This document shows, piece by piece, positions 42,201 to 57,200 of a stretch of DNA of 64,000 nucleotides. The stretch comes from Pseudomonadota bacterium (GTDB lineage Bacteria > Pseudomonadota > Alphaproteobacteria > Rhizobiales > JAKPQE01): the NCBI GenBank assembly GCA_029572955.1, contig JAKPQE010000170.1, positions 1-64,000 of the forward strand, read 5' to 3'. The notes below the pieces were generated by a model. The model was not told the DNA's origin, searched no databases, and was given only the letters and a program-made list of their open reading frames with translations. Positions within the stretch are counted from its first letter, which is position 1; every line of letters begins with the position of its first letter. Made by a program: the position numbers and the translations under genes.

Positions 42201-45200
42201 GCGACGGCGCGATCACGGCCGCCGACGCCATCTTCGCGGACCTGCGCGTCTGGCGCGACCTCGACCAGGACGGCGTCACCGACGAGGGCGAGCTCGAGAC
42301 GCTCGATTTCTTCGACATCGTCTCGATCGGCGTCGGGGCGACCGACCTCGGCGACCGCGAGGTGTTCGGCAACCGCTTCCCGCAGGAGGGGACGTTTACC
42401 CTCGGCGACGGCACGGTGAACCGCAGCTACGGCGTCGTCTTCGGCGTCGACGCCACCGACACCATCTACCGCGGCGAGCGCGGCACGGCCGAATGGCTGA
42501 AGACCACCGCCGTGCCGGATGCCAAGGGCTTCGGCGCGATCGCCGATCTCGCGGTCGATATCTCCAACGATCTCGACCTCGCCGAGACCGTCTTTGCCGC
42601 GGCCGCGGCGATGACGACGCCCGACCTGAAGCTCATCCGCGAGCAGGCGACGCCGATCTACGGTGCCTGGGCCCAGTCGCTCGAGTTGACGCGCGAGCTG
42701 ACGGCGGTGCTCGTTGCCGACGGCGGCAGCGGCGCGACCTTCGTCGACAGCGCCATCTATATCGAGGACGCGGCGGGCGGCTACTACACGCTTTCGAGCG
42801 GCAGTCCGGTGCTCGATGCCGGCGGCGTCGCCATCGACCGTCCGACCTTCGAGGACGTCGTCGGCCAGACCGTCGGGGCCGGGGAGGTCTGGCGCGTCGA
42901 GCAGATGTTCTCGCCGCAGACCCGGGAGAGCGCGGTCGAGCACCGCGCCAACGCACCCTATCTCGGATCCGTCGTCGACGGCCGCTTCGTCGTCACCGAC
43001 TACGGCATCGAGAACCCGGACGGTTCCTGGCGCCTGGCCAGCGGCACCGCGATCGTCGATGCCGGCGGGGCGCCCGTCGCCGCGCCGACCGTCGCCGACA
43101 TCGTCGCCATGCCGCATGCCGAGGGCGAGGAATGGCGCCTCGAGGAGATCGGCTTCAATCCCTATGCCGGCGTGCCCGTCGACCTGATGGGCGTCTATTT
43201 CATCGACGGCAAGGTCGTCGACTACTCGGTCGAGGTCACCGACGCCGACGGCACCTTCGCCGTCTGGGCGCGCAATCTCGACCGCGCCCTCGAGCTGCAG
43301 CACAAGCTCGGCTATCCCGGCGAGTTCAACCTGCGCAACTACGAGGTCGATTTCGCCACCCTCGACGAGGTCAATTCCACCGACGACAGCGCCTATCGCG
43401 TCGAGCTGATGACCGCGGGCCAGCTCCATTTCGCGACCTCGATCTACGGCATCGATTTCCAGCCGGACATCATGGCGGCCGCGACCGATCCCGATACCGG
43501 CGTCATCAGCTATTCGCCGGGCAGCTTCACCGGCCAGGAAGCCTCGACCGTCGACGAGAACGGCGACTACGTCTCGTTCATCGACACGGCGATCGATCTC
43601 TTCGACGCGATGATGCAGGTCTATATCGGCGTGAGCCGGGCCTTTGCCGTGCGCGTCGCGCTGCAGGGCGGCCTTGCCGATTTCGCCGCCGGCCTCGAAT
43701 ACGTCGCCGACAGCGACGAATTCCGCCCGGCGACCGATCTCGAACTCGCCCCCGTCTTCGATGCGATCTTCGCCGCGACGCCGTCCGGCGCGCAGGCCGC
43801 CTACGACTATCTCGCCGGCTGGCAGGAGATCCTCGAGGTCGTCTATCCCGACTACCACCTCGACCCGAGCAAGAACCTGCTCAGCAACACGGTGCGCCTC
43901 AACGAGGCTTTCGTGCTGCAGAACGTCATCGCCGGCTTCGAGAAGTACCCGCCCGACCTCGATCTCGCCGGGGTCATGAATGCCCTGAAGCTCGACGACA
44001 CCAAGCTCGTCACCCACACGGAGGCCGACACCGTCGTCGTCGGCACCGACGGCGACGACTACATCTACCTGACCGGCGGCGACCAGACCTATCGCGGCGG
44101 CCACGGCAAGGACGTCTATTTCGTCGGTTCGGGCTTCGGCCACGACGTCATCGACGATGTCGAGGAGGCCCTCGTCGCCAAGGCGCAGGTCGACGAGCTG
44201 CGCTTCACCTCGGCGAAGTCCACCGACATCTACGCCACGGCGGACGGCCTCGACCTCGTGCTCGAGGTGATCGGCACCGACGACGTCCTGCGCATCAAGG
44301 ACCAGTTCCTCGGCGACCTCATCGACCCGCTGTTCGGCAACAACTTCGCCAACGACACCGGCGTCCACGCCATCGTCTTCGCCGACGGCGAGCTCTGGAG
44401 CTGGTACCAGATCGCCGAGGCCGTCAGCCATCCGCTCGACACCGACGACCTCGTTCTGGGCACCGAATCCCGCGATTTCCTGGCCGGCGGCCTCGGCAAC
44501 GACGTGTTGCGCGGCGGCCGCGACGGCGACATCTACGCCTACCATGTCGGCGACGGCGACGACCGCATCGCCGACAACAACGACCGGCCGACCGACGATC
44601 CGACCAAGCACCTCGACCTGTTGCAGGTCTTCGGCGACGCCACGGCGGACAGCCTGTCCTACGGCCGCGCCGGCGAGAGCAACGACCTCGTCCTCACCTT
44701 CCTCGACGCCGACGGCAACGCCACCGGCGACCGGGTCACCATCGAGGGCCAGTTCGCCTGGTTCAACGTGCCCTTCCTCGGGCTCTACTTCGGCGACGCC
44801 ATCGAGCGCATCGTCTTCGAGGACGGCTCGTTCCTGACCCAGACCGACGTCATGGCGCGCGTTCTCGCCGAGGCCAAGACCGACGGTGCCGATCCGATCT
44901 ACGGCTTCCACAACGACGACGTGCTCGACGGCGGCGCCGGCGACGACCTGCTCGTCGGCAAGGACGGCAACGATACCTACGTCTACGGCCGCGACTACGG
45001 CTCGGACTCGATCTCAGACCGCGCCTACGACCTTTTCGCCACGAGCTTCGACACGCTGAAGTTCATCGACGACATCCGCTGGACCGACATCGCCTTCGAG
45101 CGCGACGGCGCCTCGGCGACAATCGCCCTGCGCGTCGAGGGCACGACCGACCGCGTCATCCTCGAGGACCAGTATCACGCCCGGCCGCTCCTCGGCTTCA

Positions 45201-48200
45201 CCAACCTCGTCGAGCAGGTGGAGTTCGGCGACGGCGTCGTCTGGGACTACGCCAAGCTTGCCCAGCACTACATCGACCTTGCCGCCAGCGACGGCGACGA
45301 CACGATCTACGGCTTCGAGATCGCCGATCGCCTCGACGGGCGCGCCGGCAACGACCGGCTGGAGGGCGGCGACGCCGCCGATACCTACATCTACGGCCTC
45401 GGCTACGACAACGACACGATCTTCGATTCCGGTTCGGGCGGGCAGGGCGACAGCCTCGTCTTCCAGGACATCGCGCTCGGCGACGTCGGCATCGACCGCG
45501 ACGGCCGCGATCTCGTCTTCACCGTGACGGCGACCGGCGACCGCGTCGTCGTCGAGGGCCAGTACAATCGCGAATACCAGCAGGGCAACGCGATCGAGAC
45601 CTTCGCCTTCAGCGACATCTCGGTCGACTTCACCGCCCTCAATCCGGGCGACGTCGACGTCGTCGGCACGGCTGCCGGCGAGACGCTCTACGGCAGCGAC
45701 TTCGCCGAACTCATCGACGGGCGCGGCGGCGACGACACCCTCGTCGGCGGCTCGGACGGCGACACCTATCTGTTCGACGTCGGCTATGGCGACGACGTCA
45801 TCATCGACAGCCAGGTGCGCGTCGCCTGGTTCGATCGCGGCGGCCGCGTCATCGAGACCGACGACACGGTGCGCTTCGGCGCCGACATCACCATTGTCAA
45901 TGCCGTCTTCTCCAAGGACGGCGACGACCTCGTCGTCTCGATCACCGATCGCACCGACACGCTGCGCATCCGCAACCAGTTCCGCTCCATCGCCGACGGC
46001 GTCGAGTGGTTCGAGTTCCAGGACGGCACCCGCTGGCACATCTCCGACATCGAGGAGCAGCTGGCGATCGTCGGCGGCAGCCGCGGCGACGACTACATCG
46101 AGGGCGCCCTCGACGCGCCGAACGTGCTCGACGGGCGCGAGGGCGACGATACCCTCGTCGGCGGCCGCGAAGGCGACACCTACGCCTTCGGTGGTGCCTA
46201 CGACCTCGACCAGATCATCGAACGCACCGACGCGACGCCCGGCGCCATCGACCGCGTCGTCTTCGACGCCCTCGTCGACCCGGCGCTCGTCCAGCTCATC
46301 CGCGACGGCGACAACCTCATTGTCGACCTCGGCAACGGCGAGGACCGGCTGACCATCGTCGAGGGCCTTTCGACCCGCCAGGTCGAGGCCTTCCTCTTTG
46401 CCGACGGCACCGAATGGCTGCTCGAGGAAATTCGCGACCGCCTCCTCGTCGGCACCGACGGCGACGACGTGATCGTCGGCTTCGACGATCGCAACGACCA
46501 TCTCGACGGTCTTGCCGGCTCCGATGCGCTCGCCGGCGGCCTCGGCGACGACAGCTACGCCTTCGGCCTCGGCTCGGGCGCCGATTCCGTCGAGGAGACG
46601 GGCGGCGTCGACCGCATCGTCTTCGGCAGCGGCGTTTCGGCGGCGATGGTCGCATTCTCCGACGAGGACGGCAGCCTGCTCGTCTCGCTCACCGGCACGG
46701 ACGACACGCTGCTGATCATCGACGGCGCCGCGACGAGCAATCTCGCCGCGCGCGTCGAGAGCTTCGAGTTCGAGGACGGCACGACGATGTCGATGGAGGA
46801 TGTCCTGCGCATCCTCGTCCAGCAGCAGTCGACCGGCGGCGACGACATCATCGATGCGCGCGTCGGCTTCCCGATCACCGTCGCCATGGGCGAGGGCGAC
46901 GACTACGTCCTCGCCGGCCGCGACGCGACCTTCCTCTTCGTCTCGGGCAACGGCTCCGACATCGTCGACACTGCCGGGCAGGGCGGCTCGAGCAGCCTCG
47001 TCTTCGCCGATCTGCCGGCCAGCGAAGCGGTGGTGCGCCGCGTCGACCTCGATGGCGACGACGTCCTCATCTACTTCCCCTCGACCGGCGATCAGGTTCT
47101 CGTCGTCGGCGCGCTCTCCAATGCCAATGTGCAGACGATCTCGTTCGCCGACAGCATCGAGTGGAGCCGCGCCGATCTCATGGCCGCGGCCGTCGCCTCG
47201 CAGCAGAGCGATCGCGACGACATCGTCACCGGCTCGCGCAATGCCGACGTCATCGAGGGCGGTCCCGGCGACGACGACATCGAAGGCGGCGCCGGCGACG
47301 ACGTCTACTTCTTCCGCCGCGGCGACGGCCGCGACGTCATCGCCGACAGTTCCGGCACCGACCGCCTCGAGATCCGCGGCTATCGGCCCGAGGACGTCGC
47401 CATCACCCGGCCGGTCGACGGTCGCGACGAACTGCTGCTGACCTTCGCCGGCACCGACGACGAAGTGCTGCTGCGCTTCGAGACCGGCGGCATCGAGAGC
47501 GTCGTCTTCGGCGACGGCACGACCTGGACCCGCACCGATCTCTTCGACGCCGTCGTCGGCAAGGGTACGCCCTATGCCGACACGATCGTCGGGACGTCCA
47601 CCGCCAACATCATCGAAGGCGGGCGCGGCGACGACTTCCTCGACGGCACCGCCGGCAACGACACCTATGTCTTCAACCGTGGCGACGGTCGCGACATCAT
47701 CGACGACAATGGCGGCACCTCCGAGGTCAACCGCCTCGTCCTCAACGACTATTTCCCGAACGACGCCTTCCTCGTGCGGGCCTCGGACCGGCCCAACGAC
47801 CTCATCATCCGCCTTGCCGACGGCGACGAGATCGTCGCCGTGAACACCTTCGGCTCGTTCGGCGGTCGCATCACCGAGATCGCGTTCGAGGACGGCACCG
47901 TCTGGACCACCGCCGACATGCTGTTCGTGCTCGACAGCCAGCGCGACGCGGCGAGCGACGAGACGCTGTTCGGCGGTGCCGGCGCCGACGTCATCGCCGG
48001 TGAGGGCGGCAACGACTACATCGAGGGTCGCGGCGGCGACGACGTCTACGTCTTTGCCCGTGGCGACGGCGAGGACATCTACAAGGACAACGGCACCTGG
48101 TCGACGGCCTCGGCCGACGTCATCGAAATTCGCGGCTATCTGCCCGCCGAGGCGCAGTTCGCCCGCTCGAGCCGCGACGGCAACGATCTCGTCATCACCT

Positions 48201-51200
48201 TCGCCGGCAGCAACGACCGGATCCTCGTCGTCGAGGGCCTTTCCGGCTCGCTCTCCAATCTCATCGAGACGGTCCGCTTCACCGACGGCACGGCGCTGGC
48301 GATCGCCGATATCCGCGCCGGCATTCTTGCCGGCGAGGCGACGGCGGGCGCCGACATCGTCACCGGTACCGACTATGACGACGTGCTGACCGGCGGGCCG
48401 GGCAACGACCTCGTCCTCGGCGACGGCGGGGCGGACGTCTACCGCTTCAGCCGCGGCGACGGCTCGGACGTCTTTTCCGACGACAGCTCCGAATACGACA
48501 CGCTCGAGATCTACGGCTACACGCCAGCCGAGGTCACCATCGCGGCGGATGCGGCGCGCCACAATTCGATTGTCCTCACGTTTGCCGGCACCGACGACCG
48601 GCTGCTCCTCGACCAGGGCTCGAACACGGTTCACAGCTTCGACGCGATCGTCTTCGAGGACGGCACCGTCTGGAACCGCGCCACCATCGAGGCGATGGCC
48701 CTCGCCAGCGTTCCGATGGATGCCGGGGCGAACGAGATCTACGGCTACGACGGGTCGGAGACCATCCGCGCCGGCGGCGGCGACGACCTGATCGAGAGCC
48801 GCTACGGCACCGACGTGCTCGAATTCGCCCGCGGCGACGGCCGCGACACGGTGCTCAACAGCTATCCCGACACGCTGCGCCTCATCGACGCCGTGCCCGC
48901 CGACATCGAGATCCTCGGCGAGACCTTCGGCGACGGAAGCGTGACGGTCCACATCCTCGGCACGCGCGACGCCATCCGCTTCGAGAACGGCACGAGCGGC
49001 TTCAACCGCATCGAGTTCTCCGACGGCAGCGTCTGGACCTCGACCGAGATCGCGGCCGCGGTGGTCGCGCGCCCGGAATCCGCCTTCGGCCCGCTGACCA
49101 TCGGCGGCACCACCGGCAACGACACCTTCGACAGCACGCCGCGCGACGAGTGGATCTACGGCTCGCGCGGCGACGACACCTACAATTACGAGCGCGGCGA
49201 CGGCCACGACTTCATCAACGACCTGCGCTCGACCTCGCAGGTCGGCAACATCGATACGCTGAACTTCCTCGACATCGCCTCGACCGAGATCGTTGCCGGC
49301 CACGACCGGCAGGACGCCCAGGACCTCGTCATTTCCTTCCGCGGCTTCGGCGGCTCGATCACCATCGACAATTTCTTCGAGACGAGCCTGCGCTACCAGA
49401 TCGAGCGCTTCGTCTTCTCCGACGCGGTCACCCTCGACGCCGCCGCGATGGCGGCGCTCGCCGCGCCGGCTATCGTTCCGGCGACCTCGGGGGCCGACAA
49501 GATCGTCGGCACCGATGCCGCCGACACCATCGACGCGCTGGCCGGCGACGACGTCGTCGAGGCGGGCGCCGGCGCCGACGACATTACCGGCGGCCTCGGC
49601 AACGATCGCCTTTCCGGCGGGGACGGGGCCGATACCTATCGCTTCGCCCTCGGCGACGGCCGCGACTTCATCGTCGACAACGACTGGGTCGACGCCAATA
49701 CCCTCGTCCTGTCCGGCTATTCGGCCGGCGACCTTGCCTTCCGCTGGGATCTCGTCACCGGCCGCGTCGTTCTCGATCTCGGCGCGAGCGGCGATGCCAT
49801 CACCTTCGCGACCTCGACCGAGGGCTCACTCTCCTATGGCGACGGCGTTGCCGCCTTCGCTTTCGGCGACGTCGCCCTCGACGACGGGACGCTGCTTTCC
49901 GCCGCCGACGTTCTCGGCATGATGGACGTGCCGGCGAGCGACATGCGCTTCGGTACCGACGCCATCGACGACGTCTTCGTGAACGACGCGGTCTCGACCT
50001 ATTTCGAGGACTACGAGGGCAGCGACACCTATGCCTATGCGCGCGGCGACGGCATCGACGCCTTCATCGACTGGAGCGGCGACGCCGGCGAATACGACCA
50101 GCTGATCCTTCACGGCATCAACCCCGGCGACATCACCGCGATCACCGAAGGCTCGTACTGGTTCACCGTCGGCTATGCCGAGAGCGCCCCGGGCGCCGGC
50201 GACGGCGGCACCTTCGCGCTCAATGTCTCGACCCAGGTCGATTTCGGCGAAGGCTTCGTCGACATGACCGGCATCGAGGAGGTCCATTTCGCCGACGGTA
50301 CCGTCTGGACCTATGACGACTTCGCGGCCCGCGTCGTCCAGGAGCCGCAGCCGGTCACCAGCGGCGACGACGCCTATTACGGCAGCGATGCCGCCGACAC
50401 GATCGAGCTGCTCGGCGGCGACGACTTCGCGGCCGGCAATGGCGGCGCCGACACCTACGTCTACACGCGCGGCGACGGCAACGACATCTACGAGGACCAG
50501 GCCGCGACCGGCGAGGTCTCCGGCACCATCGTCCTCCACGACATCGATCCGGCCGAGGTCACCGTCTCGCGCCGCTTCGACGACCTTGCCATCGACATCG
50601 CGGCGCGCGCCGGCGACGGGTCGGATGCCGGCAGCATCCGCCTCAGCTCCTATTTCAGCTATGCCGGAGCCTTCGAGGGCGTCTCCCTCGTCTTCGACGA
50701 CGGCACCATCGTCACCCAGGCCGATCTCGCCGCCGAGTTTCTCGCCCCGCAGCAGACCGCCGGCAACGACCATGTGCTCGGCACCGAGGGCGCCGACCTG
50801 TTCGCGCCCGGCCCCGGCGACGATCTCGTCGATCCGGTCGGCGGCAACGATACCTTCCGCTACGTGCGCGGCGACGGCGACGACATCGTCGCCTCGAGCT
50901 ATGTCGTCGACGGCCACCGCCTCGAGCTCTTCGGCATCTCGCCGGCCGAGGTCTCGGTGCTGCGCCACGCCAGCGACCTCGTCCTCGAATTTTCCGAGAG
51001 CGCCCCGGGCGCCGGGGATGGCGGCAGCATCCGCTTCCTCGATGGCTATGACGCGGCCGGCTACGACATGCTGGCGCTTGCCGCGATCGTCTTCGAGGAC
51101 GGCACCACCTGGAGCCGCGCCGACATCGCCGCGGCCTATGTCGCCGGCCGCACCGGCGGCGGCGACGATGCGGTCGTCAATGCCGGCCCGGCGCTCACCT

Positions 51201-54200
51201 ACGAGATGGGCGCGGGCGACGATACGGTCGAGACCGGCGCCACCGGCGACACCTACGTCTATCGCAACGGCGACGGCAACGACGTCATCGTCGAGAATGG
51301 CGGCACCGGCAATGTCGAGCGGGTCTACGTGCCCGGCAGCGGGGCCGAGGGCGGCAGCTATGTCAGCCTCGCCGGGCCGGACGTCGTCGATTTCGCCGAC
51401 CTCGACGAGGCCGACATTTCCTACGAGCGTTTCGGCGACGACCTCGTCGTCCGGATCGCGGCCGATGCCGGTCGCGGGATCGCGGCGGGATCCGTCACCA
51501 TCCGCGATGCCTTCGCCGGCAACGCCTTCACCGACACCCATGTCGAGACGCTGCGCTTCGCCGACGAGTCCGAGCGCGCCGTCAGCGATGTCCTCGCGGC
51601 CCTCATCGCCGCGGCCCCGACCGCCGGGGACGACCGCCTCGGCGGCTCCGGTGGCGACGATCTCCTCGTCGGCGGCACCGGCGACGACGTCATCGACGGC
51701 AAGGACGGCTCGGACACCTACGCCTACACCCGCGGTGACGGCAACGACGTGATCTTCGACGTGCCCGGCGCCGGCTGGTACGACGAGGTCGATACGCTCG
51801 AACTGCACGGCATCGCCCGAGCCGATGTCACGTTCGTCTCGACCTACAACGGCATCGAGGTCGTCATCGCCGAGAGCGCCCCGGGAGCGGGCGACGGCGG
51901 CAGCATCGTCGTCGACGGCATGGCGGTCGACGGCATGCCGGCCGAGACCGGCATCGAACGGGTGGTCTTCGACGATGGCACGATCGTCGGCCGCGACGCC
52001 ATCGTCGCCGAGGTTCTCCTCAACGCCGCGACCGACGGCGACGACGAGATCACCGGCGATTCCGGCGCCAACGTCATCGCCGGCCTTGGCGGCAACGACG
52101 TCCTCGACGGCGTCGAGGGCGACGACACCTATGTCTACACCCGTGGCGACGGCTACGACGTCATTCTGGAAACCGGCTTCTACGACCAGGACCGGCTCGA
52201 ACTGCACGGCATCGATCCCGCCGACGTCATCGTCCGGCGCGGCGTCGACGCCGACCTCGAACTCGTCATTGCCGAAAGCGCCCCCGGCGCCGGCGACGGC
52301 GGCCGCATCACGGCGCGCGCCTCGTTCCTGCCGAGCGGCCTCTACGGCATCGAGACCGTGGCCTTCGACGACGGCACCGTGTGGACGCGGTCCGAATTCG
52401 AAACACTCGCCACCCGCAACGTCGCGACCGTCGGCGACGATCGCCTGACCGGCACCAGCGCCAGCGAGGAACTTGCCGGTCTCGAAGGCGACGACTACGT
52501 CAGCGGCGGGGTCGGCGACGACACCTATTCCTATCGGCGCGGCGACGGCGCGGACGTCGTGCGCGATTTCGGCTCCGGCTTCGACAGCATCGTCATCTCG
52601 GGCTATGCGGCGGACGAGATCGAGTTCGCCCGGCGCGGCCGCGACGGCACCGACCTCGTCATCCGTCTCGCCGGGACGGGCGACAGCATCACCGTCGTCA
52701 ACGGCCTTCTCGACACGGCGACCGATCGCGTCGAGCAGGTCGTGCTTGCCGACAGCGGCGAGATTTTCGCCATCGCCGAGATCCTCTCGCTGCTCGTCCT
52801 CGGCGACGCGACGGCGGAGGCCGACCAGCTCGTCGGCACGCTCAACGACGACGTCCTCGAAGGCCTTGCCGGCGTCGACCTGATGATCGGCAGTGCCGGC
52901 AACGACACCTATACCTATCGCGCCGGTGACGGCGACGACCGTATCGCCGATGGCTCGACGAGCCCGTTCGACCGCCTGCTGCTACCCGATCTCAACCCCG
53001 GCGACATCGTCTGGGCGCGCCGCAGCCCGGCGGACGGCGACGACCTGGTGCTGCGCTTCGGCGGCGGCACCGACCGCCTCTACCTCGCCGACACGCTCGG
53101 CTCGGGCAGCAACGGCATCGAGCAGATCGAATTCGCCGACGGCACCATCTGGACGCTGGCCGACATGCGCGCCGCGGTGCTCCGCTCCGCCGCCACCATC
53201 GGCGACGAGACGATCCGCGGCTTCGAGGGCGCCGACCTCATGGCAGGCGAGGCCGGCGACGACCGCCTGATCGGCGGCGAGGGAGCCGACATCTACCACT
53301 TCGCCGCGGGCGACGGCCACGACGTCGTCGACGACGGCAGCACCAGCGCCGGCGATCGCCTCGAACTCGTCGACATCCTGTCGTCCGAGACCGCGGTGCA
53401 CCGCCTCTTCAAGGGCAGCGATTCCGTCGTCCTCACCTTCGCCACCGGCGAGGACGCCGTCACCCTGCGCCACATGCTCGCCGACACCGGCGAGGGCGTC
53501 GAGACGATCGTTTTCGGCGACGGCGTCACCTGGACGCGCGACACCATCCTCGGCCTGCTCGACAACCACGCGCCGGTCGCCGTCGACGACGGCATCTTCA
53601 CCGCCAAGCAGCAGGAAGACCTGATCCTCTCGGCGGCGCAGCTGCTCCGCAACGACTACGACGCCGACCTCGAGACGCTCACGATCATCGCGGTCGATGG
53701 CGGCGAGCACGGCACCGCCCAGCTCAACGCCTCGGGCAACATCGTCTTCACCCCCGAAGCCGGCTTCCTCGGCGCCACGACCTTCACCTACACCGTCAGC
53801 GACGGGCGCAACGGCTTTGCCACTGCGACCGTCAATGTGCGCGTGACGCCGGTCGCCGAGGCCCTGGACGACGCGGGCTTCACCGTCGCCGAGGACGGCT
53901 TCCTCACCATCGAGGCCCGCCGTCTCCTCTCCAACGATCTCGACGGCGACCGCATGATCGTCGCCCAGGTCTTCGACGCGGTGAACGGCAGCGCGAGCCT
54001 TGCCAGCAACGGCGACATCACCTTCACGCCGAGCGCCGACTTCAACGGTCTGGCGAGCTTCAAATACGTCGCCAACACGCCGGAGGGCGGCCGCGCCGAA
54101 GCGACCGTCTATATCGACGTCACCGCCGTCAACGACGCCCCGGTCGCCGTCGACGATACCGGCTACAGCGTCAACGAAGCCTCGGCGATCGAGATCGCCG

Positions 54201-57200
54201 CCCGCGATCTCGTCGCCAACGACTTCGACATCGATGGCGACGCGCTGGAGATCGTCTCGGTCACCGGCAATGCCGACCTCGCGGTCGAACTCACCGTCGA
54301 CGGCTATGTCGTCGTCACGCCGACGCTGTTCTTCTTCGGCGATACCTCGTTCTCCTACGTCGTGCGCGACGAGGCCGGGCAGACGTCCACCGCGGTCGTC
54401 GACGTCACCGTCGTGCCGTTCAACCAGGCGCCGTTCGTCAACGACGAGCGCGAGGACGAGGCCTTCGTCACCGACGAGGACAATCCGCTGCTCGTTTCGA
54501 GCGGCGAGCTGCTGGCCAACGACCACGACCTCAATGGCGATCCGCTGACCATCGCCTCGGTGCGCCCCGGAACGGGCGGCTCGGTCGTGCTCAATGCCAA
54601 CGGCACCGTGCTCTTCACGCCGACCCCGGGCTTCAACGGCCAGGCGAGCTTCTTCTATACGGTCGACGACGGCCGCGGGGGTCAGACCGAAGGCGAGGCC
54701 GTCGTCAACGTGATTGCCGTCAACGACCCGCCGGTCGCCAACGACGACAGCTACCAGTCGCCGGGCATCTTCTATCTCGACGGGTTCCAGAACACGCCGC
54801 TCGTCATCGATATCGCCGATCTTCTCGGCAACGACGGCGACCCGGACGGCCCGTCCGTCACCCTCCAGAGCGTTTCGTTCAACGACAACGGCGTCTCCGA
54901 GATCGTCGGGGACACCATCGTCTTCACACCGGACGCCGGCTACTGGGGCGAGGCTTCCTTCCACTACGTCGTCGCCGACGTCTTCGGCGCGGTCGACGAT
55001 GCCACCGTCACCATGTTTTTCGCGCCGACGAGCGACGCGCCGCCGTTCGCCGGCAACGACAACGTCACCATCTACGAGGACGTCGCGACGGCGATCCCGA
55101 TCGCCGCGCTGCTGGCCAACGATTTCGACGTCGACAACGATCCGCTCGAAATCGTCTCGGTCGCCATGGGCCTCGGACAGAAGGGCTCGGTCGCCCTCGA
55201 CGGCGCCGGCAATGTCGTCTTCACGCCGGCGCTCAACTACCACGGCCCGTCGTCGTTCAGCTATGTCGTGACCGACAACGCCGACGGCGAGGACACCGCG
55301 ACGGTCGTCGTCGACATCCTGCCGGTCAACGATGCGCCGACGGCGGCGCCCGACACCGGCGCGACGAGCCTCGACGTGCCGCTCGTGCTGCGCATCGCCG
55401 ACCTGATGGCCAATGACAGCGACGTCGACCTGCAGGACTACCAGTACGACCTCCTCAACTTCGTCGGCGTGCGCTCGACGAGCCTTGGCGTGGCCTCGGT
55501 CTATGGCGGCGAATTCGTCGTCGTCGAATACGACGCGACCTTCTCGGGCGACGTGACGCTCGACTACACCATCGCCGATCCCGAAGGCGTCGAGGACGAC
55601 GGGACCGTCTTTGCGACGGTCTCGGGCGTTCACGCGGACGTCCTTTCCGGCAGCGCCCTCCGCGATCTCGTCATCGGCTCGCAGACCGCCGAGACCATCG
55701 ACGGCGGCGCGGGCGACGACGATCTCTTCGGCCGCGGCGGCGACGATCGCATCATCGGCGGCGATGGCGGCGATGCCATCGACGGCGGCGCCGGCTTCGA
55801 CATCGTCGACTTTGCCGGTTCGAATATCGGCGTGCGCGCCGATCTCGTCACCCGGCTGGGGCAGGGCGGTCATGCCCAGGGCGACCTCTACACCGCGATC
55901 GAGGCTTTCGCCGGAACCGAGTTCCACGACGAACTCTACGGCAACGGCGAGGCGAACCTGCTCTCCGGGCGCGGCGGCGGCGATCTTCTCGACGGCCGTG
56001 GCGGCGACGACAGCCTCGACGGCGGGGCCGGCGACGACATCCTCATCGGCGGCACCGGCGCCGACCTCCTCGACGGCGGCGAGGGCTCCGATACCGCCGA
56101 CTATTCGGCCTCCTCCGCGGCCGTCGACGTGTCGCTCCTTGCCGGCACGGCGAGCGGCGGCGATGCCGAGGGCGACACACTCGTCTCGATCGAGAACCTC
56201 ACCGGCACGCTCTACGACGATCGCCTCGAGGGCGACGACGCCGACAACACGCTTTCCGGCGGACGCGGCGACGACACGCTCATCGGCGGCCTCGGCAACG
56301 ACATCCTCGTCGGCGGTCGCGGCGCCGACGTCATGGATGGCGGCGCGGGCATCGACCGGGTCGACTATTCGCTTTCCGACGCCGGCGTCACCGTCGACAT
56401 GACCGACGGCTCGCTCGGTGGCGGCGATGCCCTCGGCGACACCTTCACCGACATCGAGGAGATCGTCGGCAGCTTCCACGACGACACGCTCATCGGCGAT
56501 GACGGCGACAACGTCCTGACGGGCGGTCGCGGTGCCGACATCATGGATGGCGGCGACGGCTTCGACACGGCCGACTATTCGGAGGCCGACGAGGCGGTGA
56601 CGGTCGATCTCGGCAGCGGCGTCGGCTCGGCCGGCGAGGCGGCCGGCGACCAGCTCGCCAATTTCGAAAAGCTCGTCGGCTCGGCCTATGACGACAGCCT
56701 GTCGGGCGGTGCCGCCGACGAGACCTTCGAGGGCGGCTTCGGCGACGATCTCCTCGCCGGGCGCGCCGGCAGCGACACCTATCTCTTCGGCTACGATTCC
56801 GGCAACGATACCGTTACCGAGGCCGGCGACGTTTCCGACGTCGACCGCATCGAGATCGCGGCGGGCATCCGCCCGGCCGACATCAGCGTCATCCGCGACG
56901 GCGACGACCTTCTCGTCGAACTCGAGCACGACGACGGCCTGCTCATCGATACGCTGCGCGTCACCGATCATTTCCTCGGCGCGGCGAGCGGCATCGAGGA
57001 AATCGCCTTCGCCGACGGCACCGTCTGGGACCGCCAGGCGATCGAGGACCTGGCCCGTGTCGGTCGCTTCAACGCCGTCGACGACCTGGTGCGCTTCGCC
57101 ACCGAGGACGAGCCGCTGGCGATCTCGGCGGCGAGCCTCACCGGAAACGACGCCACGGAAGGCACCGACGCCCTCGCCATCGTCTCGGTCGCGGCCGTCT

